Source: Bacteroidota bacterium
GTDB taxonomy: Bacteria > Bacteroidota > Bacteroidia > Chitinophagales > Chitinophagaceae
NCBI GenBank assembly: GCA_947447835.1
Contig: CANFLP010000049.1
Coordinates: 1-12,636 of the forward strand
Direction of reading: 5' to 3'
DNA: 12,636 nucleotides
The notes beneath the pieces are model-generated. The model worked only from the letters and a program-made list of their open reading frames with translations, ran no database searches and was not told the DNA's origin. Positions 1 through 5,756 of the stretch are shown piece after piece (positions within the stretch are counted from its first letter, which is position 1; the number at the start of each line of letters is the position of its first letter). The position numbers were made by a program, and so were the translations under genes.

Positions 1-956
1 AGAATTTTATAAATAGCCGCTATAATTGGCAAGTCGGCTTTGATGTCTTCATTAATAGCCATGATACATCTACATGCATTGTACCCTTCCGCCACCATAT
101 TCATTTCTAATTCTGCCGCTCTAACTGAATACCCTTTACCAATCATATTACCAAAGGTTCTGTTACGACTATGCAATGAATAACAAGTTACCAATAGATC
201 ACCTAAATATACCGAAGCATTGTAATTAACTGCATCACAATTTTGATCTCCTTTATGCATAATAGCTTTCAATAATTTTTTCATTTCACTTGCTGTATTA
301 GCAATAAAAACACTTAAAAAATTATCGCCATATTCAAGGCCATGAGCAATACCTGCACCTAATGCATAAATATTTTTTGCAACACCTGCGTATTGTACTC
401 CAATCACATCGTTGTTGACAATTGTATTGATGTATTCACATTTAAAATAGTCTGCAATATGTTGAGTTGCTTCTTGATCAATTCCTGAAAAAGTTAAATA
501 TGATAATTGCTCCGCTGCAACCTCTTCGGCATGGCTTGGACCTAATAAAGTAAAATATTGATCCAATGGCAAAGCAAACTGCTGAAACAAATAATCATTT
601 AATAAGTTATTCAACTTTGGCAGCACCCCTTTAACTGCCGATACTACTTGCTTGCCTTCAAAAGCGTTAGGACCTAATCCAGCTAGCGAAGCTTCAATAT
701 GAATAGAGGGAACTGCAATGATGACAATATCCGAACCATCCACCACTTTACACACATCGTCCGAAAACTGTATTTTAGATACATCAAAATAAGCATTTCT
801 TAGGTAATGTGGGTTATGATGGCGCTTTTCAAAATAGTCGATATTGCTTGATTGTCTAACCCACCAATGAATTGAATGACCATTATCCGTAACAATTTTA
901 GCAATAGCCGTAGCCCAACTTCCACTTCCAATAATGCCTATTGTTTTTGTATTCAT
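1..956 (-). CDS. gpsA: Glycerol-3-phosphate dehydrogenase [NAD(P)+], C-terminus cut by window edge
   Basis: This cytosolic enzyme reduces dihydroxyacetone phosphate to sn-glycerol 3-phosphate with NAD(P)H and supplies the backbone for phospholipid synthesis. About 318 residues are readable from the ATG at 956-954. The N-terminus carries the Rossmann loop GIIGSGSWATA (residues 7-17), where the family usually has GSWGTA, so one glycine is replaced by alanine. AVKG (107-110), GPSHAEEVA (139-147) and the GVAKNIYALGAGI segment with the expected catalytic lysine at about residue 194 follow. SRNRTFG (263-269) is the substrate-binding region near the C-terminus. The family is usually about 330 residues, so only a short tail is missing. 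It lies downstream of the adaptor gene on the same strand, but a hairpin terminator and its own -7 box separate them. Identification is firm. Confidence 0.95.
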   Translation of the reverse strand, partial: MNTKTIGIIGSGSWATAIAKIVTDNGHSIHWWVRQSSNIDYFEKRHHNPHYLRNAYFDVSKIQFSDDVCKVVDGSDIVIIAVPSIHIEASLAGLGPNAFEGKQVVSAVKGVLPKLNNLLNDYLFQQFALPLDQYFTLLGPSHAEEVAAEQLSYLTFSGIDQEATQHIADYFKCEYINTIVNNDVIGVQYAGVAKNIYALGAGIAHGLEYGDNFLSVFIANTASEMKKLLKAIMHKGDQNCDAVNYNASVYLGDLLVTCYSLHSRNRTFGNMIGKGYSVRAAELEMNMVAEGYNACRCIMAINEDIKADLPIIAAIYKI

Positions 957-960
957 ATTG

Positions 961-968
961 CAAAGATA
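961..968 (-). promoter_or_regulatory. Candidate gpsA promoter, -7 box
   Basis: Read on the minus strand this is TATCTTTG, a full match to the Bacteroidota -7 consensus TAnnTTTG. It ends only 4 bases before the gpsA ATG, so the transcript would start at or very near the start codon. No clear TTG -33 element is seen 19-21 bases upstream; that region is occupied by the terminator stem. Inference from consensus only. Confidence 0.5.
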
Positions 969-977
969 GGAAATCAT

Positions 978-1015
978 AAAAAAAGGGGCACATTTTTTAG
1001 ATGTACCCCTTTTTT
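978..1015 (-). terminator. Rho-independent terminator of the efflux operon
   Basis: An inverted repeat with arms 985-992 and 1002-1009 (GGGGTACA and TGTGCCCC on the minus strand) has a 9-base loop. It is flanked by A and T runs and followed by seven Ts on the minus strand. The single non-Watson-Crick position is a G-U wobble on the minus-strand RNA but an A-C mismatch on the plus strand. This supports the minus orientation, ending transcription after the adaptor gene that stops at 1033. Confidence 0.8.
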
Positions 1016-1032
1016 CAAGTTATTTCTGCGAC

Positions 1033-2385
1033 TTATTTCTTCTCCTCAAATAATTTATCTTTTGCAACAACTTTCACTAAGCTACCCTCTTTTAAAGTTT
1101 TGCTTACAATACTATAAGGGCCTGTGATTACTTCGTCACCAACTTTTAATCCAGCAACCTCAATATAGTTTAAGTCTTGGATATCTGTTTTCACTTTCAC
1201 CATTTTCACCTTGTTGTCTTTTTGCAAAACAAATACCACTTCATTTACTTCTTCGTCTTTTGCTTCAGGTGCATTTGCATTTTTATCATCAGTTTTAGTA
1301 GAAACCTTAGTCTCTTTACCCTTACCTTCTTTATCTCTAGTAGTAACGGCATTCAAAGGAATTGAAATAACATTTACTTTAGATTTAGTTTGGATATCAG
1401 CACTTGCAGTCATACCTGGGCGGAAAGGAAACTTACTATTTTCTTTGATTAAGTCCTCGTAGCTTGCAGGGTCTAAACGAATATGAACTTTATAATTAGC
1501 AACTTCTGTAGAAGTACTTAAGGCGGAGGTAGCAGCAGATACAGGATTTGCTATTTTATAAACTACCCCTTTAAATTTTCTATTGTTATAGGCGTCTACT
1601 TCTACTAATGCAGTATCACCAATTTTAACTTTAGTAATATCATTCTCTCCCACATCCACTCTTACTTCAATACTTTTCATATCAGCAACACGCATCATTT
1701 CGGTACCAGCCATTTGTGCTGTACCTACCACGCGCTCCCCTTTCTTTACACTCATTGAACTTACAATGCCATCCATTGGTGCAGTAATAGTTGTACGTGC
1801 TAAATCTTTTTCGGCACGAGACAATTGCGCTCTCACACCCTGAATTTGAGCTTCTCCACTTTTAATTGATTGCAAAGCACTATTGTAACTAGATTCAGCA
1901 GCACGAAAAGATTGCTCAGTTTGCTCATACTCTGATCTTGAAACAATTTTGTCGGCTAATAATTTTTTATAACGCTCAAAAGTTGCTTTTGTATTATCAT
2001 AACTAGTTTTTAATCCACTAATTGAAGCCTTGATATTTTCATATTGTGCTTGAAACTGATTTACACTTGCAGTAACTTGATCTTTTTGAGAAGCATAAAT
2101 ATCAGCATAAATCTTAGCTAACACTTGACCCTTGGTTACCTTATCCCCTTCTTCAACAAAAAGATTAACTACCTCTCCAGAAATATCTGGACTTACTTTA
2201 ACCTCAACTTCGGGATATATTTTTCCACTTGCATTAACTGATTCAGTGATAGTACGTAATTGTACTTTTTCGGTGGTAACTTCTTCGCCTTGTTCTTTTC
2301 CAATTACACCCGCTTTTTTTAAGCTAACCAACAGTATAATAACTGCTGCCAAACCTACAAGTACCCAAATTAATTTCTTATTCAT
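1033..2385 (-). CDS. Periplasmic adaptor (membrane fusion protein) of an efflux pump, MacA/HlyD-like
   Basis: A 450-residue adaptor that would link an inner-membrane transporter to a TolC-type channel across the periplasm. An N-terminal anchor helix (about residues 5-22) is followed by a lipoyl-type half (about 48-92, with SGEVVNLFVEEGDKVTKGQ), a long alpha-helical coiled-coil hairpin (about 95-197), the second lipoyl half starting TTITAPMDGIV (198-208), a beta-barrel domain (about 235-335) and a membrane-proximal domain (about 337-440). Between residues 350 and 382 sits a strongly charged, low-complexity insert rich in K, E, D and T, probably a disordered loop. It starts 26 bases after the TolC-like gene and is clearly in the same operon. 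The partner could be a MacB-type ABC transporter or an RND pump; the sequence does not decide, and no pump gene is in the window. No substrate can be named. Confidence 0.88.
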   Translation of the reverse strand: MNKKLIWVLVGLAAVIILLVSLKKAGVIGKEQGEEVTTEKVQLRTITESVNASGKIYPEVEVKVSPDISGEVVNLFVEEGDKVTKGQVLAKIYADIYASQKDQVTASVNQFQAQYENIKASISGLKTSYDNTKATFERYKKLLADKIVSRSEYEQTEQSFRAAESSYNSALQSIKSGEAQIQGVRAQLSRAEKDLARTTITAPMDGIVSSMSVKKGERVVGTAQMAGTEMMRVADMKSIEVRVDVGENDITKVKIGDTALVEVDAYNNRKFKGVVYKIANPVSAATSALSTSTEVANYKVHIRLDPASYEDLIKENSKFPFRPGMTASADIQTKSKVNVISIPLNAVTTRDKEGKGKETKVSTKTDDKNANAPEAKDEEVNEVVFVLQKDNKVKMVKVKTDIQDLNYIEVAGLKVGDEVITGPYSIVSKTLKEGSLVKVVAKDKLFEEKK

Positions 2386-2411
2386 TTTTCGTTATTTTTT
2401 ATACTAATAAT

Positions 2412-3872
2412 TTATAGTGATAAAGCCTCACCTTTATAAAACTCGAGTAATTTGATTCTAAAAACATACTCATATTGAGCTGATTTAAAATTTACTTTTG
2501 CTTTTAGGTAATTATTTTGATTGTTCAATAATTCGATAGTGCCCAATAAACCTAAATCATATCGCTTAGTAGCGAATTGGAATGTCTTTTCAGCAGAAAC
2601 CAACGCTTTTTGAGTAGCATTTAACTTGTTGAAAGCAACAACAGCATTGGTATAAGCAGAATAGATATCTTGTTTTAATTTTAACTGAGTACTTTCCTCT
2701 TGCAAGCTAGCATTACGATAAGTTAATTTTGCTTGTTGGTATGCAATTTTAGACTGGTTTGCATTGAAAATAGGAATAGACATTTGGAAACCGAAACTTT
2801 GACCAAAGTTATTATTTACTTGATCGCCCCAACCTTTCCAAATATTGCCCCAGTTTCTACTCGCAGTAACCGGCATATACACTGGACTTTGAATGAAATA
2901 TTTTGCGTTGTTTACAGTAACAAATGGAGTAGTTGCACTTGGCGTGCTATATCCTGTCATATTATAACTACTAACATAGCTAAATACGTTGGAAAAATTA
3001 GAAGTTAAATTATAACCAAAACTCAAACTTGGATAAAATCCTGCCTTCGCAGCTAATTGATTTTTATCTGCAGCTTTAACACGATATGACGCAGCTTTAA
3101 CACCAGGTAAATTTTGTGCAGCTACACTAAATACATAGTCTGGTTGTAAGTCTGCAAAAGATTGTAATTTAATTTGATCAACTGCTTGTGCTTGAACATC
3201 AAATGGCTTGCTAGCATCTAAACTTAACAAAGCTTTTAATAACAATTTACTTTGCTCAACATTCGAAAACGCTGTTATATAAGTACTACTATCATTTGCC
3301 AATTGTGTTTCTAATTCAAGTAAATTTAATTCCGGCAACAATCCCACCTCAACTCTTTTTTTAGTTGCCGCTAATTGCTCTCTTGTTTGACTAATTTGAA
3401 TCTTTGCAATTTCTGCTTGTTCAATAGCCGACAAAACTTGTAAATAATAAGTTGCAACACTTAAAGAAACATCTTTGGTTGTGTTTTCCTTATCTGCTTC
3501 AGAAGCCTGCCAGCTAAAAGTAGCAGCATCTGCAGCATTACGTAATTTCCCAGCATTGAAAATTTGAATACCTCCGTTAATACCAAAGTTGTTGTATAAA
3601 AATTGAGTGTTTGTAAAGCCATTCGTAGTAGGGTCAATAGAACGTCCTAATCTTAGTCCCATTCCTGTTGAACCATTCATGGTTGGCAATTGACTAGACC
3701 TAGCCATATCTGCTTGTAATTTGGCTAATCTTGATTGAACATCGGCTTGTTGAACCGAGATATTATGCTGAATCGCATACTCGACACAAGACCTTAGATC
3801 CCATTTTACTGGCTCCTGAGCATTTAAGCCCAATGAAAAGCTTATTAAAAATAAAAAGAATATGTATTTCAT
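2412..3872 (-). CDS. TolC-family outer-membrane efflux channel
   Basis: A 486-residue outer-membrane factor expected to form a trimeric channel. It has a typical signal peptide (MKYIFFLFLISFSLGLNA, cleavage near residue 18-19) and the start of the mature domain, WDLRSCVEYAIQHN, that begins most TolC/OEP proteins. Two OEP repeats are visible, roughly residues 25-220 and 255-475. Each ends in long amphipathic helices, such as LPELNLLELETQLAND in the first and GTIELLNNQNNYLKAK in the second. Between about 295 and 365 lies a Tyr/Ser/Thr/Asn-rich stretch that would form an enlarged beta-barrel or extracellular loop, common in Bacteroidota members. The gene is first in a two-gene operon with the adaptor downstream. 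A candidate -7 box and a palindrome precede it. Confidence 0.92.
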   Translation of the reverse strand: MKYIFFLFLISFSLGLNAQEPVKWDLRSCVEYAIQHNISVQQADVQSRLAKLQADMARSSQLPTMNGSTGMGLRLGRSIDPTTNGFTNTQFLYNNFGINGGIQIFNAGKLRNAADAATFSWQASEADKENTTKDVSLSVATYYLQVLSAIEQAEIAKIQISQTREQLAATKKRVEVGLLPELNLLELETQLANDSSTYITAFSNVEQSKLLLKALLSLDASKPFDVQAQAVDQIKLQSFADLQPDYVFSVAAQNLPGVKAASYRVKAADKNQLAAKAGFYPSLSFGYNLTSNFSNVFSYVSSYNMTGYSTPSATTPFVTVNNAKYFIQSPVYMPVTASRNWGNIWKGWGDQVNNNFGQSFGFQMSIPIFNANQSKIAYQQAKLTYRNASLQEESTQLKLKQDIYSAYTNAVVAFNKLNATQKALVSAEKTFQFATKRYDLGLLGTIELLNNQNNYLKAKVNFKSAQYEYVFRIKLLEFYKGEALSL

Positions 3873-3916
3873 GTAATAATTTTATTAGCGCTTTGTAAGG
3901 GCGCATTCTAACAGTA

Positions 3917-3924
3917 CAAAAATA
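3917..3924 (-). promoter_or_regulatory. Candidate promoter of the efflux operon, -7 box
   Basis: The minus strand reads TATTTTTG, matching TAnnTTTG, 44 bases before the start codon of the TolC-like gene. The expected -33 position falls around 3944-3948, inside the left half of the 19-bp palindrome. No clean TTG is present there, which fits a promoter that is weak or needs regulation. Inference from consensus. Confidence 0.45.
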
Positions 3925-3940
3925 GGTTAATACTGCCTAC

Positions 3941-3959
3941 TTGTCTAATTTTTAGACAA
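3941..3959. promoter_or_regulatory. Palindrome, candidate repressor operator over the efflux promoter
   Basis: TTGTCTAATTTTTAGACAA is a perfect 8-bp inverted repeat with a 3-base spacer. It covers the expected -33 region of the efflux-operon promoter. The size and symmetry fit a dimeric TetR- or MarR-type regulator site, as is common before efflux operons. It lacks a following T tract on either strand, so it is not a standard terminator. No regulator gene of those families lies in the window, so the binding partner is unknown. Confidence 0.5.
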
Positions 3960-4026
3960 ACGGAAAAGCATTGGTACCAAGGCAGGTTTTAGGCAGATGA
4001 AAGGCGGGTATCAAGCTAAAATAAGC

Positions 4027-5355
4027 TTAAACGGCTTTTTTCTGATAGTAGAATACCCTGTATAAAATAAGTACAATGATTATTAATGCTACGGCTGTTA
4101 GCGCAGCGTATGGCTTATCAATAACTACAGCAACTGCAACAAAGGCATACGCCAATACAAAGATAGCCGCAAATAAAGGGGTCCATCTTTTTAAAGCGCC
4201 CGTAACGGACTCGTCGCCCTGATGCTTATTTCGAAGAATAAACAATGTAGCAGCAGAAGTACTCATGCCCATACAATCTAGAAAGATGCTAAAACTTAAA
4301 ACATCGTCAACACCCTTCCCGAAAAAAGTTACAAGAATCGTAGCAATTGCAAACACGGTTAAACCCGGAACTAAGGCCTCGGTTTTAGGATGTTTGGTTT
4401 GAAATATCTTAGGAAGTACTTTATCCTCGCTCATGGCAAACATAACACGCGGATTACTCATTAAAATAACATTTACATAGGCAAGCACACTTAACACCAT
4501 GGCAAAATCAAAAGCCTTGGCACCAAATTTTCCAAACCATGCTTCAAATAATAATGATCCAATCGCATTGGCGTTTTTCATATTATCAAAGCCAATTACT
4601 TTTATATAAGTATAATTAATAGCTAAATAAAGAAACAAAACAATTGCAATTCCAAATACAATACCGCGTTGCATAGTTTTAGCAGATTGCACTTCAGAAC
4701 CAAAATTAATAGTTTGCTGATAACCACCATAAGTAAAGAATACTGCTACCAAACTTACAAGTAATAATAAACCTCCGTTATGACCATCATATGCATATAT
4801 CTTTCCTTCGTTAAATCCATGCGGGGGCACTGTAACACCTTTAAACAATGAAGAAATAAGCAATACAATTAAACTAATTTTGACAATCATTAACACATTC
4901 TGTGTACGGCTACTTGTTTTTAATCCTAATAAATTAACGATATAAAAAAGCCCAACAGACAAAGAGGCTACACCAACATTAAAGAAAGTACTTGAAGGGT
5001 GACCAAACAATAAATCACTCACATAGTCGGCACCAATTAATGCCACCACTGCCAACGAAGCAGCATTACTGATTAAGATTAATACATTTATTGTAAACCC
5101 CACTCCAGGGTGATAGCAATGTGCAAATACTTTATAATAACCACCCATTACAGGTAACCGTTGTCCAATTTCGGCATAAGTAAGTGCGCCTAATAATGCG
5201 ATGACACCCCCAATAATCCATGCAGCAAAAAATATTAAAGGCGTACCCGATTTTGCAGCAATAGTTGCAGGTGTTTTAAAAATACCCATCCCAATTACCA
5301 AGCTTATGACAATCATGGTAAGACTAAAAAAATTAATGGCTTGTTTTTGTTTCAT
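4027..5355 (-). CDS. APC-superfamily amino acid permease
   Basis: A 442-residue inner-membrane protein with about 12 hydrophobic segments, the usual size and layout for amino acid/polyamine/organocation transporters. The first helix carries the substrate-binding GMGIF (residues 22-26), the APC hallmark in the unwound part of TM1. TYAEIGQRLPVMGGYYKVF (about 59-77) is the conserved TM2-loop motif of the LAT/basic amino acid branch. It would import or exchange amino acids by proton symport or antiport, but the substrate cannot be read from sequence. It is transcribed alone; its start faces the divergent riboswitch-receptor gene, and no strong terminator is seen before the efflux operon 154 bases downstream. 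A TTG-N19-TATATTTA promoter precedes it. Confidence 0.9.
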   Translation of the reverse strand: MKQKQAINFFSLTMIVISLVIGMGIFKTPATIAAKSGTPLIFFAAWIIGGVIALLGALTYAEIGQRLPVMGGYYKVFAHCYHPGVGFTINVLILISNAASLAVVALIGADYVSDLLFGHPSSTFFNVGVASLSVGLFYIVNLLGLKTSSRTQNVLMIVKISLIVLLISSLFKGVTVPPHGFNEGKIYAYDGHNGGLLLLVSLVAVFFTYGGYQQTINFGSEVQSAKTMQRGIVFGIAIVLFLYLAINYTYIKVIGFDNMKNANAIGSLLFEAWFGKFGAKAFDFAMVLSVLAYVNVILMSNPRVMFAMSEDKVLPKIFQTKHPKTEALVPGLTVFAIATILVTFFGKGVDDVLSFSIFLDCMGMSTSAATLFILRNKHQGDESVTGALKRWTPLFAAIFVLAYAFVAVAVVIDKPYAALTAVALIIIVLILYRVFYYQKKAV

Positions 5356-5389
5356 CGAACAGAATTTAGGTACACCTATTTGTTAAGGA

Positions 5390-5419
5390 TAAATATATTA
5401 AAACTTGTTTAGTTTTCAA
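5390..5419 (-). promoter_or_regulatory. Candidate permease promoter (TTG-N19-TATATTTA)
   Basis: On the minus strand, TTG at 5419-5417 is followed after exactly 19 bases by TATATTTA at 5397-5390, one base off TAnnTTTG. Spacing matches the -33/-7 arrangement of the Bacteroidota primary sigma factor. The box lies 34 bases before the permease ATG. This is the only promoter in the window where both elements are recognisable at correct spacing. Confidence 0.5.
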
Positions 5420-5462
5420 CAAAGGGTTAATAATTAAAACCATACACCCTGATTATTCTATT

Positions 5463-5470
5463 TAAGTTTG
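5463..5470 (+). promoter_or_regulatory. Candidate promoter of the riboswitch-receptor transcript, -7 box
   Basis: TAAGTTTG matches TAnnTTTG. A start about 5-7 bases downstream would fall at 5475-5477, exactly where the first pairing strand of the riboswitch begins. That coincidence is the main support, as no TTG -33 element is seen at the expected distance. Confidence 0.55.
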
Positions 5471-5476
5471 CCTCGG

Positions 5477-5634
5477 AATTAGGTTCATGAAAATGATTAA
5501 AAGGGAATCCAGTCAAAGCTGGAGCTATTCCCGTAGCTGTAAGTTCTAAGCCATTGGGCAAACAATACAAATATCCACTGAAGCAATTTGGGAAGGATGT
5601 ATTGTAAGGAACGAGCCAGAAGACCTGCCTAGTT
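5477..5634 (+). ncRNA. Cobalamin riboswitch (aptamer)
   Basis: The conserved landmarks appear in order: AAAAGGGAATCC (5499-5510), CCCG then GCTGTAA (5530-5542), AGCCATTGGG (5549-5558), CCACTG (5575-5580), GGGAAGG (5590-5596) and the B12 box AGCCAGAAGACCTGCC (5614-5629). A closing helix P1 pairs AATTAGG (5477-5483) with CCTAGTT (5628-5634), with one G-U wobble. ACAATAC (5562-5568) pairs perfectly with GTATTGT (5599-5605). The aptamer would bind adenosylcobalamin and reduce expression of the receptor gene starting at 5757. The platform up to 5756 has no hairpin followed by a U run, so control of translation is more likely than termination (inference). Together with the flanking promoters this accounts for most of the gene-free stretch 5356-5756. 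Confidence 0.95.
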
Positions 5635-5649
5635 AAATTATAACCAACA

Positions 5650-5666
5650 GCTTTCGGGTAAAAAGC
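5650..5666 (+). promoter_or_regulatory. Candidate P13 hairpin of the riboswitch (kissing loop)
   Basis: GCTTT (5650-5654) pairs with AAAGC (5662-5666) and exposes a loop containing CGGG (5655-5658). That is complementary to CCCG in the conserved L5 region (5530-5533). Class I cobalamin riboswitches are known to use an L5-L13 kissing loop between aptamer and expression platform, and this hairpin sits at a suitable position just after the B12 box. The loop pairing is only 4 bp, so it is tentative. Confidence 0.45.
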
Positions 5667-5756
5667 AAGGATTGTATACTTAGGTAGGGACACTTATCTA
5701 ATACTTATGGTTCTCTTATTCCAGGAAGCTCATTGTTAATCACTAAAAACAAAACA

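Noticed and set aside
876..1127. Plus-strand open frame of 83 codons
   Set aside because: It runs antisense through the gpsA start, the terminator and the adaptor C-terminus; Ser/Phe-rich composition is typical of a shadow frame.
4013..4026. AAGCT/AGCTT inverted repeat as a terminator for the permease gene
   Set aside because: The stem is only 5 bp, AT-rich, and no T tract follows on the minus strand.
5427..5693. Minus-strand open frame of 88 codons
   Set aside because: It lies antisense across the cobalamin riboswitch, has no recognisable domain, and its composition follows the conserved RNA. It is a chance frame.
5719..5727. TTCCAGGAA palindrome in the riboswitch platform as an operator
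   Set aside because: It is only 9 bases with 4-bp arms; chance occurrence is likely and it has no supporting context.
5733..5756. TTG start for the cobalamin receptor, 8 codons upstream
   Set aside because: The ATG at 5757 directly begins a normal signal peptide; the extra residues LITKNKT would spoil the N-terminus.
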